Below are positions 7,850 through 15,989 of a stretch of DNA of 55,436 nucleotides, one piece after another. How positions within the stretch are numbered: the first letter of the stretch is position 1; each line of letters opens with the position of its first letter. The position numbers and the translations under genes were made by a program. Source of the DNA: Gemmatimonadales bacterium (GTDB taxonomy: Bacteria; Gemmatimonadota; Glassbacteria; GWA2-58-10). The DNA lies in assembly GCA_024278175.1 (NCBI GenBank), contig JAJRTS010000007.1, positions 1-55,436 on the forward strand, written 5' to 3'. A model generated the notes under the pieces. That model was not told where the DNA came from and made no database searches. It was given only the letters and a program-made list of their open reading frames with translations.

Positions 7850-10721
7850 TTTGGCGATCCTCTTTTAAATTTAATAGAATAGTTAAAATGAATTCGCTCC
7901 CCCTGCCGTATTCACTCTTCACTGAAACATCACCCTGCAGCAGGACTGCCAGTTTTTTGGTGAGGTAAAGTCCCAACCCGGTTCCTTCAAAGTTCTTTGT
8001 CGAGGACATGTCAATCTGCTGAAATGGCATGAAGAGCTTGTTTAAGTTTTCTTTTTTTATCCCTATCCCCGTATCGATAACACGTATTTCAAAGTTATTA
8101 TCATTTAACATTTTAGCAGCAAGCTTGATGCTTCCCCGGCTGGTGAACTTAAAAGCATTGCTCACAAAATTCATCAGGATCTGTTTTAACCTCCTCTTAT
8201 CGCTGAATAACGTGATGCCTTCGGGCACATCCGTAAAAAATTCCAGATCTTTTTTATGTGCCAGCTGTGAGAAGTTCTCAACCACCTCTTTCACGACATC
8301 ATTAACGTCGAATTCCTCGAGGAAAAGTTCTACCTTTCCGCTTTCTATCTTGCTTACATCGAGAATGTCATTTATCAGCCGCAGTAGATGATTAGCGCTG
8401 TTCTTTACTATGGTGAGCTGTTTTCTTTGTTCTTTATTGATCTTCCCGGCCATTTCCTGCAAAATAACGCCCGTAAATCCAATAATAGAATTCAATGGAG
8501 TCCTGAGCTCATGGCTCATAGTTGCGAGAAAGATAGATTTATGCCGGTCCGCTTCCTGAAGACGGAGGTTTGTCTGCTCCAGCTCAGCAGTTTTTTCTCC
8601 GAGTTCTTTTGTCCGCTCCTGTACCAGTTCCACCAGGTGTTCCTCGTGTTTTTTTAACTGCTCTTCTGCCTTTGTGCGCTCGGTGATGTCCTCAAAAGCC
8701 AGAAGAATCAACCGAGTCTTGTTGACTTCCCGATAGATACGGCGGGCGTTCAGGAGTATTATCCGCTGTCCGACAGTGGGAAAGTCGAGCTCCACCTTGA
8801 AGTCTTCAAAAAAAGTATTCCTGGGCAGAATTTCCTCCAGTAGCTCCCGCAGCCCGGGGATGTCCAACTGGTGGTTGCCCAATTCATAGATGAGCCGCCC
8901 CTCGGTTTCTTCGGGTGTCACCTTGAAGCTCTGGTAGAAAAAGCGATTGGCCGAGACTACCCGCAGGCCGGTATCCAGCACCATCAGGGGCTCATGCATC
9001 GTATCCACGATGTTCTCAGCGTACTTACGAGCCTCCTGAACGGCCAGCGCCGCCCGCTTGTGCTTTAATGCTTCCAATATTGCAATGGATACGGTTTCCA
9101 CAGCTTCCAGATCAAAAGAATTATAACCCGATTCTTTGTTACCCAGGGCAATCATCCCAATAGTCTTACCCGCCTGTTGCAATGGAACGCCCAAAAAAGA
9201 AGTCAGCGAAGGGTGACCTGGCGGAACGCCCACACTGTCGGGATGGGATTCAGGGTCATTGGTCAGCAGAGATATCCCATCTTTGAGTGCTTTGCCCCAG
9301 ATTCCTCGCACCTCCATGTCGTTAATGAATACGGTGGCTTTCGACTTCGGGATTTTACAAATACCCCAGCCCGGATTGCTTATCACGATGGTATCGAAGC
9401 GACCGGCACTGTTGAGTTCACCTATAAAACCGAACCGGCTACCGGTTAACTCTTCGACCACGGCAAGGCATGTGCTGGCCAGTTCTTCTTCGGTTTCACT
9501 TGTTATCGATTCCAAAAACACTTTATTAATCGCATTTAACATCGCGTTTTGCCTGAAGACCTTTGCCTCAGCTCTGTTACGCTCGGTTATGTCAAGAAGA
9601 GATGCTACACTTTTTTTTGTACCCGGGATCATCGCTACGTTTACTATTATATCTTTGAGATTGCCATTTTTATCGGTGAAGCGAAATTCATAGGATTTTG
9701 GAGCAGATTCGGGATCGATTCTTCGGGATTTATGATACTCCGACATTTTCTCAAGGTATTCTCCCTCTACAAAATCCTTCCAGCTTTTCCTCCCCTCCAC
9801 TTCTGCCCTGGAGTAACCTGAAAGTCTTTCAAATTCATCGTTTGCCAAAGAGATAGTAGAGTTTTCCTCGATGATTGTTGTTGCAGTGCCCGTATTCCCA
9901 AAAATAGTCTTATACCTCTTCTCGCTTTCCAGCAGTTTCTCCTCGGACCTCTTGTGCTCGGCGCGTGTGCGAATCGCTAATATTCCATATGCCAGATCGT
10001 CAGCCAGCTCAGTGAGCAAATTGACTTCCACCTCGTCGAATGCATTCGGTTGCAGCGAATAAATATTCAGCGCTCCAAAGGTCTGTTCCCCGGAAGTCAG
10101 GGGCAGAGCGATGGAGGAAGCAAAACCTCGCTTTGTGGCTTCTGTGCGCCATGGCTCGTAGTCGAGTTGAGCTGAAATGTTGCGAGCTATGCTTGGAGCA
10201 CCGGTTCGGATCGCCGTGCCTGTCGGGCCGCGTCCCAGTTCGCTGTCGCTCCAGGTAACTTTTATCGTGTCCAGATAACTATCCTTGTATCCCGCCCCCC
10301 CCACTGGACGAACGTTTTTTTCTTCATCCTGCTCAGCATACCCTACCCACGCCAAATGATATCTGCCTGTATCCACAATGATACGGCATATTTCATTTAA
10401 TAAATCCAGCTCATCCTCAGCACGCACCAACACCTGATTGCATTCAGAAAGAGTTTTATATGCACGATTAACCTTGCGCAATTCATCTTCGGCCTGCTTG
10501 CGTTTAGTAAAAATTATAGCTGTGATTATTCCCCAAATGACAAAACTTGCCCAAGCTAATGTTCGAATGTAAACCTCGTGTTTTGGAATATCGGTTATAA
10601 GCAATTCCCAAAAAGAACCTTCATAGAAAATGATACTATCAAATACCGAGTCTATTACCCAAACCAAAAGGCCGGCAATAAACGAATAAACAATTATTTT
10701 ATAATTTTTATCCTTAATCAC
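7827..10721 (-). CDS. Membrane sensor kinase TM2-GAF-PAS-GAF-PAS-HisKA
   Basis: A histidine kinase of 964 aa. Two hydrophobic segments (about 9-32 and 53-72) anchor the N terminus. Then come GAF (about 100-250), PAS (265-385), GAF (400-555), PAS (565-685), a coiled coil, HisKA with His737 in MSHELRTPLNS, and HATPase (about 840-950, GTGLGLY). It has no receiver of its own; the DivK-like receiver gene overlaps its 3' end and probably supplies one. The start is GTG with CGGAG about eight bases upstream; no in-frame ATG exists nearby. The leader holds a hairpin and a possible promoter. Ligands of the GAF domains are unknown. Confidence 0.9.
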   Translation of the reverse strand: MIKDKNYKIIVYSFIAGLLVWVIDSVFDSIIFYEGSFWELLITDIPKHEVYIRTLAWASFVIWGIITAIIFTKRKQAEDELRKVNRAYKTLSECNQVLVRAEDELDLLNEICRIIVDTGRYHLAWVGYAEQDEEKNVRPVGGAGYKDSYLDTIKVTWSDSELGRGPTGTAIRTGAPSIARNISAQLDYEPWRTEATKRGFASSIALPLTSGEQTFGALNIYSLQPNAFDEVEVNLLTELADDLAYGILAIRTRAEHKRSEEKLLESEKRYKTIFGNTGTATTIIEENSTISLANDEFERLSGYSRAEVEGRKSWKDFVEGEYLEKMSEYHKSRRIDPESAPKSYEFRFTDKNGNLKDIIVNVAMIPGTKKSVASLLDITERNRAEAKVFRQNAMLNAINKVFLESITSETEEELASTCLAVVEELTGSRFGFIGELNSAGRFDTIVISNPGWGICKIPKSKATVFINDMEVRGIWGKALKDGISLLTNDPESHPDSVGVPPGHPSLTSFLGVPLQQAGKTIGMIALGNKESGYNSFDLEAVETVSIAILEALKHKRAALAVQEARKYAENIVDTMHEPLMVLDTGLRVVSANRFFYQSFKVTPEETEGRLIYELGNHQLDIPGLRELLEEILPRNTFFEDFKVELDFPTVGQRIILLNARRIYREVNKTRLILLAFEDITERTKAEEQLKKHEEHLVELVQERTKELGEKTAELEQTNLRLQEADRHKSIFLATMSHELRTPLNSIIGFTGVILQEMAGKINKEQRKQLTIVKNSANHLLRLINDILDVSKIESGKVELFLEEFDVNDVVKEVVENFSQLAHKKDLEFFTDVPEGITLFSDKRRLKQILMNFVSNAFKFTSRGSIKLAAKMLNDNNFEIRVIDTGIGIKKENLNKLFMPFQQIDMSSTKNFEGTGLGLYLTKKLAVLLQGDVSVKSEYGRGSEFILTILLNLKEDRQNANGVGD

Positions 10722-10785
10722 TGTGACTCCGGAAACAGACGGCTTGCCACTGACGTTATGCCACTTTTCGAGTTAGTCCGCCCGC

Positions 10786-10826
10786 CGTTGTTGCTCGGCT
10801 CGGCTCGGCTCCACCTCACAACAACG
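10786..10826. repeat. Hairpin with tandem CTCGG pentamers in the kinase leader
   Basis: Perfect 8-bp arms CGTTGTTG and CAACAACG enclose a loop that contains three tandem CTCGG units. It lies in the likely untranslated leader of the GAF/PAS kinase gene, about 65 bases before its GTG start. There is no following T-run, so a simple terminator is not indicated. Confidence 0.45.
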
Positions 10827-10896
10827 CGACATCCGCCTGCAGGATTACCTCAGGGGCGAGTGGGCAATATCTCAAATAACTGTAGAGTCTTATATA

Positions 10897-10928
10897 ATTA
10901 TACTCCCACCTCCATCGCTCTAAGTCAA
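10897..10928 (-). promoter_or_regulatory. Possible sigma-70 promoter for the GAF/PAS kinase operon
   Basis: On the minus strand TTGACT (10928-10923) and a perfect TATAAT (10902-10897) are separated by 20 bp, longer than the usual 17. It is the best promoter-like pair upstream of the kinase and would give a leader of about 170 bases. The spacing weakens it. Confidence 0.35.
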
Positions 10929-11151
10929 GTCTTTAAAGTTATGTGAAATAGATTTTTTTCAAAAGTATCAGGTTTACTATTAGTTGCTCCTGAGAGATGA
11001 AGATCTCCTTTAGTTGATTTGCCAGAACTTTACTGATTACTGAACTTCCCGGGAACCAGGTTAAGCATGTTCCATCAAGGCCGTATAAGCGCCGAACGGT
11101 GGCCGTGACAGGCTCTGTTGCTCAATTGCATTCCATAGTGTTTCTCGAAAG

Positions 11152-11475
11152 TTATGTCCTTACTGCACAAGTTTTTTTATTTTGATTTTTTCGATTGATA
11201 GTCCAACACAGAGCGAGCCGACCGATCAATTCTTGTCGGTTTTTAGCGACAAAGTCAGAGAACCACTCCGCTTTCATTAACAGCCACAAGCGCTCGATAG
11301 GATTGAAATCCGGCAAATAGGACGGCAGATAAAGGACTTCGAAGTACCCTCATTGCAAGTTTTTTCTTCTGTGCCACGAGGCGTTGTCCAGAACAAAAAT
11401 CTGTCGTATGCGCTCAAAGTACACATCTTTGTTGGCCTCATTCAGAAATGCCTGGAGCGTTGTTCCATCCGATTT
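11152..11475 (-). pseudogene. IS630-family transposase C-terminal relic
   Basis: Read on the minus strand this gives the C-terminal part of an IS630/Tc1-like DDE transposase: FVLDNASWH with the second catalytic Asp, and LPDFNPIERLW with the third acidic residue, ending at a TAA at 11154-11152. A TGA at 11352-11350 breaks the frame between the two motifs, and the N-terminal two thirds are missing beyond about 11475. Short inverted CATAACT copies at 11150-11156 and 11498-11504 may be what remains of the element ends. It is a dead, internally deleted insertion sequence. Confidence 0.85.
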
Positions 11476-11540
11476 TCAATATTTTCAAATTGTTTAGCAT
11501 AACTCTATGTAATAGCTATCAATTGAGCCTCTAACAACAA

Positions 11541-11570
11541 AAAAGCACCCAATCCGGTAGAATTAGGTGC
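11541..11570 (-). terminator. Rho-independent terminator
   Basis: On the minus strand GCACCTAATT pairs with the facing ATTGGGTGC and is followed by a run of six T residues. It lies downstream of the zinc-ribbon gene and is correctly oriented to end minus-strand transcripts. Confidence 0.6.
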
Positions 11571-11718
11571 TATCCAAAAATGGTGGGGCCGACAATACTA
11601 GTGTCAAACTTTTATACGCGAGAGCCACAAGAATTGATTGAGTTAATTCAGGTGGTGGTGGCTTGAATGCCCTGCTATCAACTGGAATCGTATCCGTAGG
11701 GCAGGTCAAACCCTATTC

Positions 11719-11750
11719 AAAAGGGCCTGCAATCACTTGCAGGCCCTTTT
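11719..11750. terminator. Bidirectional hairpin terminator
   Basis: A perfect 14-bp stem, AAAAGGGCCTGCAA against its complement, with a TCAC loop. The A and T tails let it work on either strand. It lies 76 bp beyond the stop of the zinc-ribbon gene and probably ends that transcript. Confidence 0.75.
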
Positions 11751-11826
11751 GACAAGTAAGTCGGTCCATAAGCCAGCAGTTCGAGCTACTTTTCCCGTAT
11801 CCCGGAGCTTTGGGCGCAGAAAAACA

Positions 11827-12144
11827 TCATTCACCGGAAGCAGGGACTTCCGCGTCCAGATTACTCTTGCAGTGAGAACACACCGTCGCATCCACGTGAT
11901 TCCGCCGTTTGCAGAAAGGGCAGGCTTTTGTCGCCGGTAACAATGCCATACAGCCCACGACGATTATCCCTACCACGACCGCCCCCAGGGAAACAAGCAA
12001 CTTCCCCCCCATCATATAGAACGGAATCAGAGGCAACATCAGGGCGAAAGTCAAGATGCCCCAGATAATCCCGTTCCTGGCTTTCCAATAGTGGGCTATC
12101 CAGCCAACCAGTATGCTTATACCGTAAACGAGGACGTATTCCAT
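11827..12144 (-). CDS. Small membrane protein with C-terminal zinc ribbon
   Basis: A 105-aa protein with two or three hydrophobic helices (about 3-18, 25-45, 50-70), then a zinc ribbon with two Cys pairs, CPFCKRRN and CSHC, about 75-95. The Cys pairs are predicted to bind one zinc atom on the cytoplasmic side. The family is unnamed to me. AGGAAA precedes the ATG. It follows the NrfD gene after 115 bp on the same strand and may be co-transcribed, but nothing links it functionally to the respiratory unit. Confidence 0.7.
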   Translation of the reverse strand: MEYVLVYGISILVGWIAHYWKARNGIIWGILTFALMLPLIPFYMMGGKLLVSLGAVVVGIIVVGCMALLPATKACPFCKRRNHVDATVCSHCKSNLDAEVPASGE

Positions 12145-12259
12145 TTTTTCCTCACTATGCGGAACGTTATTAATCTCTGCTTGAGTGAAATCCGAGTATC
12201 TTCATTTAAAGAGCACTTAATTCATCCAAGCAAGGAGAGTTGCCAATATTAACTCCTGA

Positions 12260-13459
12260 TCAACTGGCGGCGCCGATGTCTTCTTTCCAGGGCGGCAGGA
12301 TTTTAATCATAACGATGAGTATCACTACCGGCAGAATCAGCAGACCGATGGAAATTAACAACCCCTCGATGCCGAGTAATTCCATCTTATAATTCGTCAG
12401 GCCCCGTAAGCTTTTGCTGAAAAGCTGCCCTCCTATCACCACATTCCAGCGGGTACTGAATATTCCGATCTGGACAAAAATAGCTGCCATAAAATATACC
12501 AGCCGCCTTAATTCCGCGGGCACATTGAACGTTTTTGTCACGACAATCAGCACTATGGGTAAAAGTGTACCCAGCATTAGTTGTACCACTATTAAAGAAA
12601 TAAATAACTTCTGAGAAATCATCTGCCCCATGATATGGATTGACTCAACCGACTCGTAAACCCGGTGGATGAAATCGAGAGTTTCCAGCGAGAGGTCGAT
12701 TATAAGCGCATTCAGCAGATAGGTGGCGAGTTTGTCCATACAAGGCATGTTGATCGACTTGCCGCGCAAAAGGGTGCTGATCCCGTAAATGAGAACCATC
12801 AAGGCTATTCCGGAAACGATTGCCGAAAAAAGAAAAACTATCGGTATCAGCACGCTACTCCACCAGGGATTGGCTTTGATGGAACCGAATATGAACCCGA
12901 CATATCCGTGCAGAATAAAAGCCGACGGTATACCCAGGATAGTAATAAAACCCACCGCCTTTTTATCGAATTGCAGGGATTTTTCTGACAGGTCTAATGA
13001 GCCCAGCGTGAGGAGGTAATAAAAATATTTTTTCAGACCCGACTCCTCACGTGCCAAAACCACCAGGTCCTGCCTGTATTCAAACCATATTTCCAATATC
13101 AAAACCATCATCAGATACCAGACATAAACAAAACCAAACATTGCCATCGCCGATTGCAGATGCGGCGTGATCATTATTTCATAAAATCGTTCCGGGTGTC
13201 CCAGATGCAGCAGAAGCGGAAGCGGCGCGATAAGCAAAAACGATAGAGCGGTGAGCAGGGAAAGGCGGTAAGTCGGCATAATTTCCTTTACATTGAACAC
13301 GCGCTCCAGAGATGCCAGGATAAATGCTCCTGCAACAAGCCCGGTAATGTAAGGGTATACGACAATTAAAATACCCCAGTGCAATTCAATCTCATTGGGA
13401 TAGATATAACCGACTATCTGGGATAAATTGCGTTCGAGTTGTTCTAATAATCTATCCAA
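12260..13459 (-). CDS. NrfD/PsrC-type quinone-interacting membrane subunit
   Basis: A 399-aa polytopic protein with about ten hydrophobic helices, beginning after ELHWGILIVVYPYITG. This is the NrfD/PsrC fold that exchanges electrons with the quinone pool and anchors a periplasmic iron-sulfur subunit. The start appears to be TTG, two bases after the stop of the ferredoxin gene; no closer in-frame ATG is seen and the ribosome site is poor, so translation may depend on coupling. With the two genes upstream it forms a cytochrome/FeS/NrfD complex resembling Nrf, Dsr or Qrc modules. Direction of electron flow cannot be decided from sequence. Confidence 0.85.
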   Translation of the reverse strand: MDRLLEQLERNLSQIVGYIYPNEIELHWGILIVVYPYITGLVAGAFILASLERVFNVKEIMPTYRLSLLTALSFLLIAPLPLLLHLGHPERFYEIMITPHLQSAMAMFGFVYVWYLMMVLILEIWFEYRQDLVVLAREESGLKKYFYYLLTLGSLDLSEKSLQFDKKAVGFITILGIPSAFILHGYVGFIFGSIKANPWWSSVLIPIVFLFSAIVSGIALMVLIYGISTLLRGKSINMPCMDKLATYLLNALIIDLSLETLDFIHRVYESVESIHIMGQMISQKLFISLIVVQLMLGTLLPIVLIVVTKTFNVPAELRRLVYFMAAIFVQIGIFSTRWNVVIGGQLFSKSLRGLTNYKMELLGIEGLLISIGLLILPVVILIVMIKILPPWKEDIGAAS

Positions 13460-13461
13460 TT

Positions 13462-14226
13462 TTATTTCACCACTCCATCCAAGTGAGCGTAAAAAACCCT
13501 GGGCCCGGTATTTAAATCAGGCTTTAGAACTTGAATCTCATTGAAGCGGAGAAAGCGAGTCAAGGGGCTGCTACGCAAGCCAACCTCTCCAAAAACACGA
13601 GCCTTGGTGGGACAGACTTCCACACAAGCAGGAACCAATCCTTTGGCCAGGCGATGGTAGCAGAATGTGCATTTATCCGCCGTCCTCGTTTCCGGATTTA
13701 AAAACCGAGCCCCGTAGTGACACGCCTGAATGCAATATCTGCAACCGATACAGTAATCCTTGTCTACAAGAACTACTCCGTCCTTGGTGCTGAACGTGGC
13801 GCCGACAGGACATACCTGTACACATGGAGGGTTGTCGCAATGATTGCACAATTTGGGGATGAAAAAAGAACGCAACAGCGAATATTTTTCCTTTAATTCA
13901 TCAAAACCTTCCATTCCGCCGTTAGGACTGTGAACTATTACATCTCCATCGGTTGTGACAATGTAACGTTCGACCCAGGTACGGAAATAAAACGGATCCT
14001 TCGGGACGTTGTTTTCATTTTTACAACCTGACACACATCTTCCACACCCGATACATTTGTTCACCAGAATGCCCATGGCATAATACCGCACCGATCCTTC
14101 ATCTCCGGTTACCCCCTTTTCACTTGCATCCAGAACTTTGGGGCCGAGCACAAAAACTACCGGGCCGGATGCCGCTACCTTCAGCAGAAAATTTCTTCGG
14201 TTTATTTTATTGTGTTGTTTGCCCAT
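13462..14226 (-). CDS. Tat-exported ferredoxin subunit with four [4Fe-4S] motifs
   Basis: A 254-aa NrfC/DsrO-like protein. The N terminus has a twin-arginine signal (NRRNFLLKVAA) and a hydrophobic stretch. Four cysteine groups follow: CIGCGRCVSGC, CNHCDNPPCVQVCP, CIGCRYCIQAC and CTFC...CVEVCP, enough for four [4Fe-4S] clusters. It would carry electrons in the periplasm between the octahaem cytochrome and the NrfD subunit. ATG at 14226 is chosen over an ATG 42 bases earlier because it overlaps the upstream stop as TGATG and has AGAGG in front. The NrfD start follows after two bases. Confidence 0.9.
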   Translation of the reverse strand: MGKQHNKINRRNFLLKVAASGPVVFVLGPKVLDASEKGVTGDEGSVRYYAMGILVNKCIGCGRCVSGCKNENNVPKDPFYFRTWVERYIVTTDGDVIVHSPNGGMEGFDELKEKYSLLRSFFIPKLCNHCDNPPCVQVCPVGATFSTKDGVVLVDKDYCIGCRYCIQACHYGARFLNPETRTADKCTFCYHRLAKGLVPACVEVCPTKARVFGEVGLRSSPLTRFLRFNEIQVLKPDLNTGPRVFYAHLDGVVK

Positions 14227-14990
14227 CAATAGGCCTCTGGGTAGTGAGGATAATGACATTCCCAGCAAAGATTTGATCCACCATGACTTTCAAGATCAAT
14301 CCTGGGGATCTCTCTCCCACTGTTCGCATTCTCTCCATGGCACGCCCCACAGAACTGCCGGTTGGCTGGCTTATGCGGGATAGCCGCCCGGGGATTGTGT
14401 TTATGTTCGTCAGGAGTTTCGTGACAGTACACGCAGTTTAAGCCGGCATGATGAGAAATCGCTTTTGTTCTCGCGATTTCTCCGTGACAGGCACCACATT
14501 CTTCCGGAGTAGATGGTGGCGTCGGGTCATGTGGGTCATGGCAGTTGTTACAGGGCTCCAGAGGGTTGTGCTGCATCGGATCGATCTGAGGAAAGCCGGT
14601 TGGTCTGGATGGATTATAGGCGTGGCATATCGTACATAGACCTCTTCCTTTTGGAGGTCTTAACTGATAAGTCTCAGGGTCTTCAAGGTGCATTGCCCCC
14701 GGGCCGTGGCAAATCTCACAAGATAAATCCCGATGATAACTTGCGGATTTAAGATCGCTGACGTCATCGTGGCATTCCACGCATACGCTCTGCCCCAGGT
14801 AAGAAACAGGTTGGGCTTCAATTGAGTCAATGGCCGTTAAGCGATAGTGACCGGCATCGCCAAATGTTTTCGGCACAAGCCTCTGCCTTAGCGCAAACCA
14901 GCAGGATAAAAGGAGAGCAAAAATAATAACCAAGCGTTTTACTTGGTCAGGGCCAGGCAGCGCATTCCAGAGGTGAGCAATAGTCTTCAA
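14226..14990 (-). CDS. Membrane-anchored octahaem c-type cytochrome
   Basis: A 254-aa protein with one N-terminal membrane anchor (about 17-38) and eight CxxCH haem sites: CVECH, CEICH, CTICH, CNNCH, CGACH, CVYCH, CGACH and CWECH. It is expected to face the periplasm and pass electrons to or from the ferredoxin/NrfD pair encoded next. The start looks like TTG at 14990, with GAGGG about eight bases before it; no upstream ATG fits. The start sits in one arm of a direct repeat. Its closest named family is uncertain; it is not a clear NrfH, NapC or MtrA. Confidence 0.85.
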   Translation of the reverse strand: MKTIAHLWNALPGPDQVKRLVIIFALLLSCWFALRQRLVPKTFGDAGHYRLTAIDSIEAQPVSYLGQSVCVECHDDVSDLKSASYHRDLSCEICHGPGAMHLEDPETYQLRPPKGRGLCTICHAYNPSRPTGFPQIDPMQHNPLEPCNNCHDPHDPTPPSTPEECGACHGEIARTKAISHHAGLNCVYCHETPDEHKHNPRAAIPHKPANRQFCGACHGENANSGREIPRIDLESHGGSNLCWECHYPHYPEAY

Positions 14991-15025
14991 TTAAGAGACC
15001 CTCGGCCTTCAATTAAAGATACCCT
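14985..15025. repeat. Tandem direct repeat at the octahaem cytochrome start
   Basis: Two near-identical 18-19 bp units, CTTCAATTAAGAGACCCT (14985-15002) and CTTCAATTAAAGATACCCT (15007-15025), are four bases apart. The first unit contains the TTG start and its ribosome site. It may be a regulator site or a slippage duplication. Confidence 0.5.
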
Positions 15026-15152
15026 AAAGCATTATAGCAGGAAGCAATTGTTCCGGAGCTTTCAGGAAAGACACTCTATAGAAATATCAAGCCATATTTC
15101 AAACAGCCGGCTGAGATATCAGGTGCGGCAGGTGTTTGATAATCGTTTCTTA

Positions 15153-15181
15153 TTCTTAATTTATTTTTGACCGCTTGTCAA
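15153..15181 (-). promoter_or_regulatory. Sigma-70 promoter for the octahaem/FeS/NrfD unit
   Basis: On the minus strand a perfect TTGACA (15181-15176) is followed after 17 bp by TAAGAA (15158-15153). This would start transcription near 15146, about 155 bases before the cytochrome gene. The -35 box and spacing are good; the -10 box is weak. Confidence 0.5.
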
Positions 15182-15509
15182 CACCATTGTGCAAAAAATA
15201 TGTGAAAGCTTATTTGGGTGCGTTCAAGCCGAGGTTCCATTAGAACGGCACTCGATCTATCCGTGTAGAATGATTCGAGTATAATATGGAGAGCTGTTGA
15301 GCTGTTTGCGACAAGAAAGCCAGTCGCTTTTCAAGATAGAGGGGCCCGTCAGGTTTACGATCTAAATGGACTGTAGCTCAGGCAGGAGATTGGGAATCGA
15401 TAAAATATTGCTGAACTTTCTTCCAGTTGCGATGAAGTCCCCTCCTCTTTGGGAGCATTAAGGTAATGTGCTTTTTCTTACATTTTTTGTCCAGCAGGGG
15501 GGGGGGCTG
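15182..15509. other. Intergenic stretch without recognised feature
   Basis: Between the respiratory operon end and the promoter of the next unit I find no gene. A tract of about ten G residues lies near 15497-15506, and no convincing terminator with a T-run is visible after the monohaem cytochrome gene. Confidence 0.5.
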
Positions 15510-15989
15510 CTATTTTGCCGGTTTTTTTGAGAGTATTGTTTGAGAGTATTGTCTGATATAGCGCACGAGATAGCTGATTTCCAGGGGACTGAAAGTATTG
15601 CCCCAGGCAGGCATTAACACTGATTTATTTACTCCCCTTCCGCCCTCGCTTACGGCTTCGGCCAACCGGCTGTCAGTTAAAGCGTCCATATAAATACTGT
15701 CGGTAAAATTTCTCGGCTGCGTTTCAAGGATGTAGGCGTTAAAACCGTTTCCCTCACCGCTCTCCCCGTGGCAGACATGGCAGTATTTCAGATACAACTC
15801 TTCGCCCACGCGGATAGGATACGGGTCGGCTTCGAAAGAGCCACCCGGCTTCCTTGCCGACACTTTTGATTCGGGAGAGCTTGCTTCGGCCCTGCTCGGG
15901 ATGGGGCCGGAATCAGTAAACAAATAACATAGCACGGCAAAAACAGAAAGCAGCCCGATTGCCATGGTTTTCCCCGGATATCTCATCAT
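15510..15989 (-). CDS. Monohaem cytochrome c, exported
   Basis: A 159-aa protein with an N-terminal signal or anchor (about 9-27) and a single haem site CHVCH, followed by the GEGNG loop and a likely Met ligand in VLMPAWG, as in class I cytochromes. It would accept electrons from the quinol oxidoreductase in the periplasm. Its start overlaps the stop of the octahaem gene (ATGA), with AGAGG upstream, and it is the last gene of the eight-gene respiratory cluster. It may be a soluble carrier or a bound subunit. Confidence 0.85.
   Translation of the reverse strand: MMRYPGKTMAIGLLSVFAVLCYLFTDSGPIPSRAEASSPESKVSARKPGGSFEADPYPIRVGEELYLKYCHVCHGESGEGNGFNAYILETQPRNFTDSIYMDALTDSRLAEAVSEGGRGVNKSVLMPAWGNTFSPLEISYLVRYIRQYSQTILSKKPAK

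Larger units (their letters stand above)
10930..11826. other. Gene-poor gap with IS relic and terminators
   Basis: No intact gene is seen between the kinase leader and the zinc-ribbon gene. The stretch holds the IS630-type transposase relic (11152-11475) and two hairpins (11541-11570 and 11719-11750), listed separately. From 10930 to 11150 I recognise nothing. From 11571 to 11718 I see no coding or structural signal, although a TGGTGGGGCC string looks superficially like a tRNA 3' end. Confidence 0.6.

Noticed and set aside
11571-11610. tRNA-like 3' end (TGGTGGGGCC)
   Set aside because: No cloverleaf, anticodon arm or T-loop consensus could be built around it on either strand.
15496-15506. 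Poly-G tract after the monohaem cytochrome as a phase-variation site
   Set aside because: It lies outside any coding frame or promoter I can identify, so length change would have no clear effect.
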